Source: Ilumatobacter coccineus YM16-304
GTDB taxonomy: Bacteria > Actinomycetota > Acidimicrobiia > Acidimicrobiales > Ilumatobacteraceae
Length of the DNA stretch: 64,000 nt
NCBI RefSeq assembly: GCF_000348785.1
Contig: NC_020520.1
Location: 2,852,001 to 2,916,000 of the forward strand
Reading direction: 5' to 3'
Below the pieces are notes generated by a model. The model did not search any database. It worked only from the letters and a program-made list of their open reading frames with translations, and was not told where the DNA came from. The position numbers and the translations under genes were made by a program. Positions 33,399-42,222 of the stretch are shown here, one piece after another (the first letter of the stretch is position 1; each line of letters begins with the position of its first letter).

Positions 33399-34175
33399 TC
33401 AGGCCTGGGCCCGACGTCGCCGCATGATGCCGTATCCGATGAGCACCGCGATGAAGTACATGCCGACCATCGGGCCGGCGAGCATCATCAGCGTGATCGG
33501 GTCGCCCGACGGCGTGATCACCGCGGCGAGCACGAAGATGGCGACGATGGCGTAACGCCATCCGGAGAGCAGCGCCTTGGGCGTGACGACGTTGACCAAC
33601 TGGAGAAACACCAGGAGCACCGGCAGGAGGAAGCCGATGCCGAACGCGAAGATCATGAGGCCGAACAGGCCGACGTACTTGTCGATGGCGAACGCCTGAT
33701 TGACCTCTTCGCCCGACCAGGCGATGAGGAACTCGAGTGCCCGGCCGATCGTGAAGTACGCCAGCACGCCACCAGCGGCGAAGAGCACGACCGACGACAG
33801 GACGAACGGGATGGCGTAGCGCTTCTCCTTGGCCTCGAGCGCCGGGACCACGAAACGCCAGATCTGCCAGAGGATGACCGGCAGCGCCATGATGATGCCG
33901 CCGTACATGCCGATCCGAAGACGCGCGGAGAAGCCCTCGGTGGGGCTGAAGGCGAACAGGTCGGGCGAGCAGAAGTTCTCGGGCTTGCTCTCGCACAGGT
34001 CGCGGTACGGGCCGAGCAGGAAGTCGTACACCTGCTCGTAGAACACGATGATCAACACCATGCCGATGGTGACGGCGAGCGCCGAGCGGATGATCCGGGT
34101 GCGGAGCTCGGCCAGGTGCTCGGTGAGCGTCATCGTGTCGCCCGCGCCGGGCTGCGCCACTCCTGTGTCACTCAC
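33399..34175 (-). CDS. tatC: Sec-independent translocase TatC
   Basis: A 258-residue membrane protein with six hydrophobic segments. The conserved N-terminal motif LTEHLAELRTRI and the FSPTEGFSARLRIGMYGG region are present, the latter holding the conserved glutamate. It forms the Tat signal-peptide receptor with TatB. GTG start overlaps the tatB stop by 4 bases. No TatE-like small gene is adjacent; a separate TatA may be elsewhere. Confidence 0.96.
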   Translation of the reverse strand: MSDTGVAQPGAGDTMTLTEHLAELRTRIIRSALAVTIGMVLIIVFYEQVYDFLLGPYRDLCESKPENFCSPDLFAFSPTEGFSARLRIGMYGGIIMALPVILWQIWRFVVPALEAKEKRYAIPFVLSSVVLFAAGGVLAYFTIGRALEFLIAWSGEEVNQAFAIDKYVGLFGLMIFAFGIGFLLPVLLVFLQLVNVVTPKALLSGWRYAIVAIFVLAAVITPSGDPITLMMLAGPMVGMYFIAVLIGYGIMRRRRAQA

Positions 34176-34696
34176 GATGCTGCCGCCTCGTCATCGTCGG
34201 CGGGCGTCGCCGTGTCGTCGGCAGACGTCGCCGTGTCGTCGGCGGGCGTGGCGGTGTCGTCGAGGTCGATCGGGTCGGCCCACTCGTCGACGGCGTCGGG
34301 CGCATCGGCCACGACATCAGCGTCGGCCGGCGCTGCCGTCTCACCGGCGCCGGCCGTGTCGGCGTTGCCGGCCTCTTCGGCGTTCTGCATTCGCTCGGGC
34401 CGGTCACGGTCGAGGATCTGCTGGGCCCGGAGCTTTCGTTCGGCGTCGCGCTCTGCGTCAGCCATGGTCTTGGCCGGGTCGGCGGCGTCACGGAGGAGGC
34501 CGGCGGTCTCCTTCATCTCCCGCATGGGCTCGTCGAGCGCCGATTTCAGCTCGCTCTGGAAACCCGTGCCCATCTTGCGGAGCTCGGCGTAGGTCTGAGT
34601 GAACCGTCGGATGGCCGACGGCAGTTTCTCAGGTCCGAGGACCACCAGTGCGAGCAGCAAGATGAAGATGATCTCGCTGCCCTGGAGATTGAACAC
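34172..34696 (-). CDS. tatB: Sec-independent translocase TatB/TatA-type protein
   Basis: A 174-residue protein. A single N-terminal membrane helix (SEIIFILLLALVVLGPEKLP) with the conserved glutamate and GPEKLP hinge is followed by a long amphipathic helix (RRFTQTYAELRKMGTGFQSELKS), more like TatB than TatA. The C-terminus is acidic with three repeats of the form DDTATxAD. The GTG start at 34696 is preceded by TAGACT at 7 bases, a leaderless-type promoter for the tatB-tatC-helY operon. Confidence 0.92.
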   Translation of the reverse strand: MFNLQGSEIIFILLLALVVLGPEKLPSAIRRFTQTYAELRKMGTGFQSELKSALDEPMREMKETAGLLRDAADPAKTMADAERDAERKLRAQQILDRDRPERMQNAEEAGNADTAGAGETAAPADADVVADAPDAVDEWADPIDLDDTATPADDTATSADDTATPADDDEAAAS

Positions 34697-34703
34697 GGTG
34701 TCG

Positions 34704-34709
34704 AGTCTA
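34704..34709 (-). promoter_or_regulatory. Leaderless promoter box of tatB operon
   Basis: TAGACT on the minus strand, 7 bases before the GTG of tatB. Confidence 0.5.
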
Positions 34710-34732
34710 CGGGCCTGGCATCATCAACTGCT

Positions 34733-35458
34733 GTGCAGCAACGGCTTCCCTCCCTGCTTGACCCACCGATCGCGTTCGCGCACCGTGGCGCACGGGCACA
34801 CGCGCCCGACAACACGATCGAATCGTTCGCGCTCGCGCTGCGGCTCGGAGCGACCGGCCTCGAGAGCGACGTCTGGGTCACCGCCGACGGCGTGCCGGTG
34901 CTCGATCACGACGGCGTGGTGCGCCGAGGCGTGCGCCGCCGGCCCATCGCCGAGTACGACCGAGCCGACCTTCCCGAACACATCCCGAGCCTCGACGATC
35001 TGTTCGACGCGTGCGGCGACGACTACGCCCTGTCGCTCGACGTGAAGACCCCGGGCGCGATGCTGCCCACCGCGGCAGCGATCCGAGCGCGTGGCAACGA
35101 CCTCGCCGAACGCACGTGGCTCTGCGATCCGGTCCTGTCGAACCTCGTCGACGTCCGCGACGAACTCGCCGAGTTCAAACTCGTGCACTCCACCCGCCTC
35201 GCGAAGCTCACCGAGAGCCCCGAGTTGCACGCGTCACGCCTCTCGGCGGCCGGTATCGATGCGATGAACATGCACCGCACCGACTGGAACGGTGGTCTCG
35301 TCGTGATGTTCCACCGTTTCGACCGGTACGCCTTCTGCTGGGACCTGCAGTTCGATCACCAGATCGAACCGGCGCTGCGCATGGGCGTCGACGCGATCTA
35401 CAGCGACCACACCGATCTCATGGTCGACGTCATGTCGAGAGAAACCGGGGCCGGCTGA
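34733..35458 (+). CDS. Glycerophosphodiester phosphodiesterase family protein
   Basis: A 241-residue TIM-barrel phosphodiesterase. The motifs are AFAHRGARAHAPDNTIESFALAL with the catalytic histidine, GLESDVWVTADGVPVLDHD with the metal-binding Glu/Asp and second histidine, and LSLDVKTPG with a later acid. It hydrolyses glycerophosphodiesters to glycerol 3-phosphate. No signal peptide is seen. It is divergent from tatB and convergent with lepB (6 bases apart). Confidence 0.92.
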   Translation: MQQRLPSLLDPPIAFAHRGARAHAPDNTIESFALALRLGATGLESDVWVTADGVPVLDHDGVVRRGVRRRPIAEYDRADLPEHIPSLDDLFDACGDDYALSLDVKTPGAMLPTAAAIRARGNDLAERTWLCDPVLSNLVDVRDELAEFKLVHSTRLAKLTESPELHASRLSAAGIDAMNMHRTDWNGGLVVMFHRFDRYAFCWDLQFDHQIEPALRMGVDAIYSDHTDLMVDVMSRETGAG

Positions 35459-35464
35459 GCCCCG

Positions 35465-36154
35465 CTAGAGCCAGCGCCAGTCGGAACGCGGCCAGAATAC
35501 CACGAACGCGCGGCCGACGAGGTCGTCTTCGGAGATCGGGCCGAGCTGGCGGCTGTCTTGCGATCCGCTGCGGTTGTCACCCATGACGAACACGTGGTCG
35601 TCGGGCACCGAGACCGGTTCGAAGTCGCCGCCGCACGTCGCCGACACGACCTCGGGGTCGAGGTACGGCTCGATGAGCAAGCGGCCGTCGACACGCACTT
35701 CACAGTCGGTCATCTCGATGGTCTCGCCCGGCAGCGCGATGACTCGTTTGATGAGGTCACGTTCGGCTCGACCGCTGATCTGGTGCAACACGACGACGTC
35801 ACCGCGGCGTGGATCGTGAAGACGATACGACAGCTTGTTGACGAACACCCGGTCGCCGGTGGCCAGGGTGGAGTCCATCGACGATCCGTCGACGACGAAG
35901 TGCGCCAACACGAACCCGCGGACGAGGAACGCGACCGTGAGCGCGACGGCCACCACGACGATCCAGTCGACGAAGGCGCGTGCTCCCGACCCCGGACGGT
36001 CGGCGTCGTTGAGCGGGATCTCGTCGTACGGGGGGCCGCCGTCACCGGAGTTCATGGGCGGAGCGGTCGTACCGGTCGCCGGAGCCGAGATGTTCGGAGG
36101 CGCGTCGGGCGGACGTGGAGGTTCCGGAACGGAGGTGTCGGCATCGAGCGTCAC
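35465..36154 (-). CDS. lepB: Signal peptidase I
   Basis: A 229-residue membrane protease. A Pro-rich cytoplasmic N-terminus (1-60) leads to one membrane helix (about 62-82). The nucleophile is S92 in DGSSMDSTL and the general base K136 in RDLIKRVIALPG; GDNRSGSQDSR is the box E motif. It cleaves Sec and Tat signal peptides outside the membrane. The GTG at 36154 is chosen because a TACCGT box lies 9 bases upstream. Position beside tat genes suits a protein-export cluster. Confidence 0.94.
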   Translation of the reverse strand: MTLDADTSVPEPPRPPDAPPNISAPATGTTAPPMNSGDGGPPYDEIPLNDADRPGSGARAFVDWIVVVAVALTVAFLVRGFVLAHFVVDGSSMDSTLATGDRVFVNKLSYRLHDPRRGDVVVLHQISGRAERDLIKRVIALPGETIEMTDCEVRVDGRLLIEPYLDPEVVSATCGGDFEPVSVPDDHVFVMGDNRSGSQDSRQLGPISEDDLVGRAFVVFWPRSDWRWL

Positions 36155-36216
36155 GAAACGACAACGGTACAAGCGAGCCGATGCCGAAACGCGTCACCCC
36201 AGCTCCCAGCCATCGT

Positions 36217-37575
36217 TCAGAGCGATTCGATGAGCCGTTCGACCCGCTCGTCTCGGCTCTTGAACGGGTCCTTGCACAGCACCGTGCGTTGCGCCTGGTC
36301 GTTGAGCTTGAGGTGTACCCAGTCGACGGTGTAGTCGCGCTTGCGTTCCTTGGCGCGCTTGACGAACTCACCGCGTAGGCGGGCCCGCGTGGTCTGCGGT
36401 GGCGTGTCGATCGCCGTGTTGATGTCGGCGTCGGTGCACACCCGCTCGACCAGACCGCGGTCTTGCAGCTTGTAGAACGGGCTACGCGAACGGCTCACGT
36501 CGTGATACTGCAGGTCGAGGAGCTGCACCCGAGCGTGACCGAGCGGCAGGTCGTGGCGCTCGCGGAACGCTTCGATCAGCTTGTGCTTGATCACCCAGTC
36601 GACCTCGCGGTCGAGTTTGAGCGGATCGTCCTCGATGGTGGTGATGCAGTGCTCCCACATCTCGAGCGCCTTCTGTTCGAGTGGGGGAAAGCCCTTGGTC
36701 TCGGCATACCGCAACGCTCGATCGAGGTACTCGCGTTGGATGTCGAGCGCGCTCACGTCGCGACCGTTCGCGAGACGCACGGTGCGACGACACGTGATGT
36801 CGTGGCTGATCTCACGAATCGCTCGAATCGGGTTCTCCAGCGTCATGTCACGCAGCACGACGTTCGGGTCTTCGAGCATCCGCAGCATGCATGCCGCGGC
36901 GCCGACCTTCAAGAACGTGGTGTACTCGCTCATGTTGGAGTCGCCGACGATCACGTGCAGGCGCCGGAAGCGCTCGGCGTCGGCGTGCGGCTCGTCGCGA
37001 GTGTTGATGATCGGACGGCTGCGGGTGGTGGCCGACGACACGCCCTCCCAGATGTGCTCCGCTCGTTGCGCGATCGAGTAGGTCGCACCGCGAGCGGTCT
37101 GCAAGACCTTGCCGGCACCGGCGTAGATCTGGCGGCTGACGAAGAACGGGATGAGCACTTCGGCGTAGTGGCCGAGGTCGTCGTCACGGCTCGTCATGAA
37201 GTTCTCGTGGCAGCCGTAGGAGTTGCCGGCGGAGTCGGTGTTGTTCTTGAACAGGTAGATCGTGCCCCTGATCGACTCCTCGGCGAGGCGCTGCTCGGCC
37301 GACGCGACGAGTTGCTCGAGGATCCGCTCGCCCGCCTTGTCGTGGACGACCAGGTCGTAGAGCGAATCACACTCGGGCGTGGCGTACTCGGGGTGCGAGC
37401 CGACGTCGAGGTACAACCGAGCACCGTTCTGCAGGAACACGTTCGAGCTCCTCCCCCACGACACGACCCGTCGGAAGAGGTAACGAGCGACCTCGTCAGG
37501 GCTCAGTCGACGTTGGCCCCGCAGGGTGCACGTGACGCCGTACTCGTTCTCGAGCCCGTAGATGCGTCGCTCCAT
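36217..37575 (-). CDS. pafA: Pup-protein ligase PafA
   Basis: A 452-residue carboxylate-amine ligase of the glutamine-synthetase fold. It is close to mycobacterial PafA across its length: [62 protein letters not shown] and the C-terminal [17 protein letters not shown]-like motif (here [17 protein letters not shown]). It uses ATP to join the C-terminal glutamate of deamidated Pup to substrate lysines. ATG 37575 aligns with the mycobacterial start and has TAGGTT 6 bases upstream; a GTG at 37578 is the alternative. It is separated from prcA by an amidohydrolase gene. Confidence 0.97.
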   Translation of the reverse strand: MERRIYGLENEYGVTCTLRGQRRLSPDEVARYLFRRVVSWGRSSNVFLQNGARLYLDVGSHPEYATPECDSLYDLVVHDKAGERILEQLVASAEQRLAEESIRGTIYLFKNNTDSAGNSYGCHENFMTSRDDDLGHYAEVLIPFFVSRQIYAGAGKVLQTARGATYSIAQRAEHIWEGVSSATTRSRPIINTRDEPHADAERFRRLHVIVGDSNMSEYTTFLKVGAAACMLRMLEDPNVVLRDMTLENPIRAIREISHDITCRRTVRLANGRDVSALDIQREYLDRALRYAETKGFPPLEQKALEMWEHCITTIEDDPLKLDREVDWVIKHKLIEAFRERHDLPLGHARVQLLDLQYHDVSRSRSPFYKLQDRGLVERVCTDADINTAIDTPPQTTRARLRGEFVKRAKERKRDYTVDWVHLKLNDQAQRTVLCKDPFKSRDERVERLIESL

Positions 37576-37587
37576 CACGCCAACCTA
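37576..37587 (-). promoter_or_regulatory. Leaderless promoter box of pafA
   Basis: TAGGTT (complement of 37582-37587) followed by 6 bases to the ATG of pafA. It indicates that pafA has its own promoter despite standing in the proteasome gene run. Confidence 0.55.
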
Positions 37588-37665
37588 TACACCAGCGGAC
37601 GGCACGTCTCGGCGAACGCACCGACGCGTCGCTGAGCCGGTCACCGCCGCGCCGCCGCGACGGGG

Positions 37666-38853
37666 TCAGTGCACGCGTGCTTCGGGGAAGATCCGCAGGA
37701 AGTTCTCGGCGTAGAACTTGGCTCGGACGTCGTCGCCGCGCTCGCCGAGCGAGGTCTCGAAGCGGCCGATCGGATCGCGGCCGCCCTCGACGTGCGGGTA
37801 GTCGCTCGAGAACAGGTAGAGGTCGTCGCTGCTGCGATCGATCAACGCGCCGACGTCTTCGAACACGAATGGCGTGAACGCGAGTTGCTCACGAATCGTC
37901 TCCGACGGCGTCCGCTCGAGCTGGGCGAGATACTGATCGACCTTCTTCCACGACCGCACGGTCCGGTCGAGGCGCTCGATCATCGCCGGCACCCACCCGG
38001 CGCCGAGTTCGACCGCCGCGCCACGCAGATCGCGATGACGTTCGAACACACCGTCCATCAGCATCACCGACAGGAAGGTCTCGGGCCCCTGGTGCAGCAC
38101 AGCCATGTCTTTGGCGCGGAGGTTCTCGCCCCCGCCCATCCAGTCCTTCACCGCCGGCCGTCCGGTGTTGCCCCAGGCCGCATCGAGTTGGAGCGGAGAT
38201 CCGCCCACGTGCATCACGAAGGGTGTGCCCGACTCGGCGAGCGTGGCCCAGAACGGGTCGAAGTCGACGTGCCCCGGTGACCGGTCGCCCGGGGCGTGAT
38301 GGGGCACCCAGATCGCCTCCATGCCGAAGTCGAGTGCTGCCGACAGCTCGATCAGTGCGAGTTCCGGATCGTCGAGCGGGACGATGCCGACGCCCATCAG
38401 GCGATGATCGTCACCGCAGAAGTCGCGCATGGCACGGTTGTGAGCGCGTGTGGCGCCGTAGCGGAGTTCGGGGTCGTCACACACCGCACGGCTCTGCGAG
38501 AACGGCGTGGCGACGCTGTGCGTGGCGAAGACGAGTTGCTTGCGGAAACCGAGCATGTCGATCGCCACCGAGCGGTCGTGACGGTCGAATGCCCCGAGCG
38601 CCTGGATCTCCTTCGACTCGGCGATCAGGCGATCGCCGAGCGCCACCTGCGTCGACACGTGGTCCGCGGTGTGCTTGCCACCGTTGTCGACGATCTCGGC
38701 GACCTCGTCGTCGGTGACGAGCGAGGCGCTGTAGTTCACCGGACGCAACCGGTCGCGAATCGACGCGTCGGCGTAGTCGAACAAGAAGTTCGGCAACTCC
38801 ATGATGTGGCTGTCGGCGTCGTAGAACGGACGGTGCGATGGCGCGTAGGTCAT
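37666..38853 (-). CDS. Amidohydrolase-2 family metal-dependent hydrolase
   Basis: A 395-residue amidohydrolase (decarboxylase-like TIM barrel). Visible motifs are FYDADSHIME at the N-terminus (metal DxH variant), WVPHHAPGDRSPGHVDFDPFW, TPFVMHVGG with a metal histidine, and LFSSDYPHVEGGRDPIGRF near the C-terminus with the catalytic aspartate. Many actinobacterial paralogues act on aromatic or xenobiotic-like acids; substrate unknown. ATG has GGGGAGTC 3-9 bases upstream, a conventional Shine-Dalgarno. It lies between prcA and pafA, which is not usual for proteasome loci. Confidence 0.88.
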   Translation of the reverse strand: MTYAPSHRPFYDADSHIMELPNFLFDYADASIRDRLRPVNYSASLVTDDEVAEIVDNGGKHTADHVSTQVALGDRLIAESKEIQALGAFDRHDRSVAIDMLGFRKQLVFATHSVATPFSQSRAVCDDPELRYGATRAHNRAMRDFCGDDHRLMGVGIVPLDDPELALIELSAALDFGMEAIWVPHHAPGDRSPGHVDFDPFWATLAESGTPFVMHVGGSPLQLDAAWGNTGRPAVKDWMGGGENLRAKDMAVLHQGPETFLSVMLMDGVFERHRDLRGAAVELGAGWVPAMIERLDRTVRSWKKVDQYLAQLERTPSETIREQLAFTPFVFEDVGALIDRSSDDLYLFSSDYPHVEGGRDPIGRFETSLGERGDDVRAKFYAENFLRIFPEARVH

Positions 38854-38940
38854 GTGACTCCCCTGGTCGCCGGCAACCGTACCCCAGCGCCCGAGGGCCG
38901 TTCTTCCCGGAGCGATCGCCCCCCGACGACGTGTGGGTCG

Positions 38941-39618
38941 TCAGGCGATGGCGGCGTCGAGGACGGCGCCGTCGACGCGACCGAAGCACCGCCGACCGTT
39001 GCCGCGTGAGAGTTCGGCAGCCTCGATGTCGCTCGCCGGGATCTCGCGATCGGGGCCGGCAATGGCGGCGATACCGACCTTGATGGCGCTCGCCAGGTCG
39101 AGCGAGTCGACCCACGTGTCGGCGAGACGGAGGCGGATCGCCTCGGCGTCGCCACCGATCGCGGCGTAGTCGCGTTCGTCGACGACCGTGCCGTCGTAGA
39201 GGATGTGGAACATCTGGTCGCCGGCGCTGTCGAGGCCGACTTCGGCGACGAGGATCTCGACCTCCATCGGCTTCATCTCGTGCGTGAAGATGTTGCCGAG
39301 CATCTGGGCGTAGCTGTTGGCCAGGCTGCGGGCGTCGACGTCGTCGCGCGAGTACTGGAACCCCTTGAGATCGGCGGCGCGGACACCGGCCACGCGGAGT
39401 TGATCGAACTCGTTGTACTTGCCGACCCCGGCGAAGGCGATGCGGTCGTAGATCTCGCTGACCTTGCGGAGCGTCTCGGAGGCGTTCTCGGCGACGATCG
39501 CGATGCCGTCGGCGTAGCGCAACGCCACCAGCGCGCGACCGCGGGCGATGCCCTTCCGGGCGTAGTCGGCCCGGTCTTTCATCATCTGCTCGGGAGCGAC
39601 GTAGAACGGCATGCTCAT
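38941..39618 (-). CDS. prcA: 20S proteasome alpha subunit
   Basis: A 225-residue alpha-type subunit. It begins with MSMPFYVAPEQMMKDRADYARKGIARGRALVAL, the typical gate and first helix of actinobacterial PrcA, and keeps FAGVGKYNEFDQLR and YDGTVVDERDYAAIGG. Seven copies form each outer ring that docks the ATPase Arc/Mpa through its C-terminal QYL. The start ATG overlaps the prcB stop by 4 bases, coupling equal synthesis of both subunits. Confidence 0.96.
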   Translation of the reverse strand: MSMPFYVAPEQMMKDRADYARKGIARGRALVALRYADGIAIVAENASETLRKVSEIYDRIAFAGVGKYNEFDQLRVAGVRAADLKGFQYSRDDVDARSLANSYAQMLGNIFTHEMKPMEVEILVAEVGLDSAGDQMFHILYDGTVVDERDYAAIGGDAEAIRLRLADTWVDSLDLASAIKVGIAAIAGPDREIPASDIEAAELSRGNGRRCFGRVDGAVLDAAIA

Positions 39619-40424
39619 CGTTGTGCTACCCCTTGGATGATGGCGGCGTAGCGCGCCGCGAGATCGTCGTCGTCGAGGCGTTCCCAGCCGTCGGCATCGA
39701 TCGTGGCGACGACCGGGTAGATGCCGCGCAGTGCATCGGGGCCACCCGTCGCCGAATCGGCGTCGGCGGCTTCCCAGAGCGACCGGGCGGCGAGGTCGAC
39801 GGCAGCGTCGCGGTCGAGATCGCGGCTGAAACCGACCTTGATGACGGTGCCGGCATGCAGACTGCCCGACCCGGTCGCCACGAAATCGCGTTCTTCGTAG
39901 CGGCCACCGGTCGCGTCGAAGTCCCAGAGTCGACCGGTCTCGCGACGCAGGTCGTAGCCGGCGAAGATCGGCACGACGACCATGCCCTGCATCGCTGCCG
40001 GCAGGTTGCCGCGGACCATGGTCGAGAGCTGGTTCGCCTTGCCTTCGAGGCTGAGCGACGCTCCTTCGACCTTCTCGTAGTGTTCCAACTGCAACTGGAA
40101 CAGGCGCACCATCTCCATGGCCGGACCGGCTGCACCGGCGATCGCCACACCGCTGTGGCGGTCGGCCTGGACGACCTTCTCCATCGAACGGTGCGAGATG
40201 AGGTTGCCCGACGTGGCGCGACGGTCGCCGGCCATGACCACACCGCCGTCGTATCGCAGCGCGACACAGGTGGTGGCGTGCGGGACGCCGAGCGACGACA
40301 TGGCGTCGAACGACTGGCCGCCGGCTGCGCCGAACACGGACTCGGGATTCAGACCCACTCGGCGGAGGAGATCGGGGAAGTTGGCACCGGGATCGTCACC
40401 GGGCGCGAAGAACGGCATCGCCAC
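39615..40424 (-). CDS. prcB: 20S proteasome beta subunit (catalytic)
   Basis: A 269-residue precursor. The propeptide ends at GVPHA and the mature chain starts with the catalytic threonine (T51 counting from the GTG start) in TTCVALRYDGGVVMAGDRRAT. Catalytic lysine and aspartate regions follow (about +33 and +17). Autocleavage exposes Thr1 after ring assembly. Start GTG 40424 lies 3 bases after the pup stop; ATG 40418 is an alternative. Order pup-prcB-prcA is conserved. Confidence 0.96.
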   Translation of the reverse strand: MAMPFFAPGDDPGANFPDLLRRVGLNPESVFGAAGGQSFDAMSSLGVPHATTCVALRYDGGVVMAGDRRATSGNLISHRSMEKVVQADRHSGVAIAGAAGPAMEMVRLFQLQLEHYEKVEGASLSLEGKANQLSTMVRGNLPAAMQGMVVVPIFAGYDLRRETGRLWDFDATGGRYEERDFVATGSGSLHAGTVIKVGFSRDLDRDAAVDLAARSLWEAADADSATGGPDALRGIYPVVATIDADGWERLDDDDLAARYAAIIQGVAQR

Positions 40425-40427
40425 CGT

Positions 40428-40625
40428 TCACTGCCCGCCCTTCTGGACGTACGACTTCACGAAGTCCTCGGCGTTGGTCTCGAGCACTTCGTCGATCTCG
40501 TCGAGGAGGTCGTCGAGTTCGGCCTTCAGCTTCTCACCGGTCTCGGTGACCGCAGGTGCAGCCTCAGCAACGGTGTCGTCGTCGCGAGTGGGTGACTGCT
40601 TCGACTTCTGTTGGCGTTCTGCCAT
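40428..40625 (-). CDS. pup: Prokaryotic ubiquitin-like protein Pup
   Basis: A 65-residue, charged and largely disordered tag. The C-terminal helix region (LDDLLDEIDEVLETNAEDFVKSYVQKGGQ-type sequence) is the part bound by Arc/Mpa and PafA. It ends GGQ, so Dop must deamidate the terminal glutamine before ligation. The N-terminus (MAERQQKSKQ) can be threaded into the ATPase. ATG has GGAGA 7 bases upstream, a normal Shine-Dalgarno, unlike dop before it. Confidence 0.98.
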   Translation of the reverse strand: MAERQQKSKQSPTRDDDTVAEAAPAVTETGEKLKAELDDLLDEIDEVLETNAEDFVKSYVQKGGQ

Positions 40626-40672
40626 GTGATTTCTCCAAGTGGTCGAGAAGGGTCGAGTGGGCCGTGGATGTT

Positions 40673-42166
40673 CTATTCGCCGAGGCGGTCGAGCAGATCT
40701 CGTGCCGTCTCGCTGTCATCGATCAACGTAGCAACGTGTTCGGCGGTCCCGCGTAGCGGTTCCATCATCGGGACGCGTCGCAGCGGATCACGTCCGATGT
40801 CGAACACGAGCGAATCCCAGTTGGCCGCGACGATGTCGTCGGGGTACTTGTCGAGGCATCGACCTCGGAAGTAGGCACGGGTGGTCTCGGGCGGGCGAGT
40901 CATCGCGTCGATGGCCTCGGACTGGTCGATGATCGTGTCGAGTCCGGCACGCGACGCGAGACATCGCTCGGGGCGCATGTCGTGGTACTGCAGATCGATC
41001 GCCTTGAGCTTCACCGATCCGGGCGCCAGGTCGTGGCGTTCGGCGAATCCCGTGACGAGCCGGCGCTTCGCGACCCAGTCGACCCAGTGCCCCACCGACT
41101 CGGGATCGGTCTCGAGGCCGGTGAGGACCCGTTCCCAGCGATCCATGATGTCGGCGCCGACCGCCTCGTCGACACAGTCGAGGCCGTGCGACTGCTCGTA
41201 CTTGCGTGCCCGCTCGAACAGGCCCCACTGCACTTCGAGCGCCGTGGCGCGTGTGCCGTCGCCGAGCATGATGGTCTGGCGCAGCGATGGGTCGTGGCTG
41301 ACCTGGCGGATCGCGGTGACCGGGTTGCCGAGCGCCCAATCGTCGCCGAGCGCGTCGTCTTCGATCATCGACAGCACGATCGAGGTGGTGCCGACCTTGA
41401 GATACGTGGCGACTTCGCTCATGTTGGCGTCGCCGACGATGACGTGCAACCGGCGATACTTCTGCGGGTCGGCGTGCGGTTCGTCGCGCGTGTTGACGAT
41501 CGGGCGTTTCAGCGTGGTCTCGAGGCCGATCTCCTCTTCGAAGAAGTCGGCGCGCTGGCTGATCTGGTAGGCGATGTCGTCGTGGGGTCGGCCCGGCATC
41601 TCACAGCCGACCTTGCCCGCACCGGTGAAGATCTGGCGGGTGACGAAGTGCGGGGTGATCTCACGAGCGAGGCGTCCGAACGGCAACTCGCGAGCGAGGA
41701 GGTAGTTCTCGTGGCACCCGTAGCTGTTGCCCTTGCCGTCACTGTTGTTCTTGTGGATGATGATCTCGGCGTCGTCACCGAGCACGCGCTTGGCGGCGAT
41801 CATGGCCGCCTTGACGATCTCGTCGGCCGCTCGGTCCCACACCAGCGCCTCGCGAGCGTTGGTGACCTCGGGCGTCGAGATCTCGGGGTGTGCATGGTCG
41901 ACGTAGAAGCGGGCGCCGTTGGTGAGTACGGCGTTGACCAAGGTGGTCTCGACCTCGGGCGCCATCGAGTCGTCGAGCGAGAACCCGCGAGCGTCGTTGG
42001 CGGGCTGCTCGTCTTCGAAATCCCAGCCGATCCGACCACGGTCGCGGTTGGTCGCAGCGACGTACGAATTGATCAGCAGCGACGATGCCGTGACGGGGTT
42101 GTTCTCCGCGCCGCGTACGACGATCCCGTACTCGGTCTCGATGCCACACACCTTCGGCAAGGCCAT
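40673..42166 (-). CDS. dop: Pup deamidase/depupylase Dop
   Basis: A 497-residue paralogue of PafA with the same ATP-binding motifs ([57 protein letters not shown]). The HAHPE segment holds the aspartate/glutamate region used in hydrolysis. It deamidates Pup-GGQ to Pup-GGE and removes Pup from substrates. TAGGTT 6 bases before the ATG suggests that dop starts the dop-pup-prcB-prcA transcript. Confidence 0.96.
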   Translation of the reverse strand: MALPKVCGIETEYGIVVRGAENNPVTASSLLINSYVAATNRDRGRIGWDFEDEQPANDARGFSLDDSMAPEVETTLVNAVLTNGARFYVDHAHPEISTPEVTNAREALVWDRAADEIVKAAMIAAKRVLGDDAEIIIHKNNSDGKGNSYGCHENYLLARELPFGRLAREITPHFVTRQIFTGAGKVGCEMPGRPHDDIAYQISQRADFFEEEIGLETTLKRPIVNTRDEPHADPQKYRRLHVIVGDANMSEVATYLKVGTTSIVLSMIEDDALGDDWALGNPVTAIRQVSHDPSLRQTIMLGDGTRATALEVQWGLFERARKYEQSHGLDCVDEAVGADIMDRWERVLTGLETDPESVGHWVDWVAKRRLVTGFAERHDLAPGSVKLKAIDLQYHDMRPERCLASRAGLDTIIDQSEAIDAMTRPPETTRAYFRGRCLDKYPDDIVAANWDSLVFDIGRDPLRRVPMMEPLRGTAEHVATLIDDSETARDLLDRLGE

Positions 42167-42178
42167 GTCCAGAACCTA
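42167..42178 (-). promoter_or_regulatory. Leaderless promoter box of dop
   Basis: TAGGTT (complement of 42173-42178) and a 6-base spacer before the ATG of dop; identical in box and spacing to that of pafA, hinting at common control. Confidence 0.55.
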
Positions 42179-42222
42179 TCCGAGTGGTCGTTCGGTGTGT
42201 CGATCGTTCTGCCGCAGTGGTG

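Noticed and set aside
33385-33996. N-terminal extension of the helY frame to 33996
   Set aside because: The extra 204 residues are antisense-like Arg/Gly text overlapping tatC in another frame; the helicase fold starts at the ATG at 33384.
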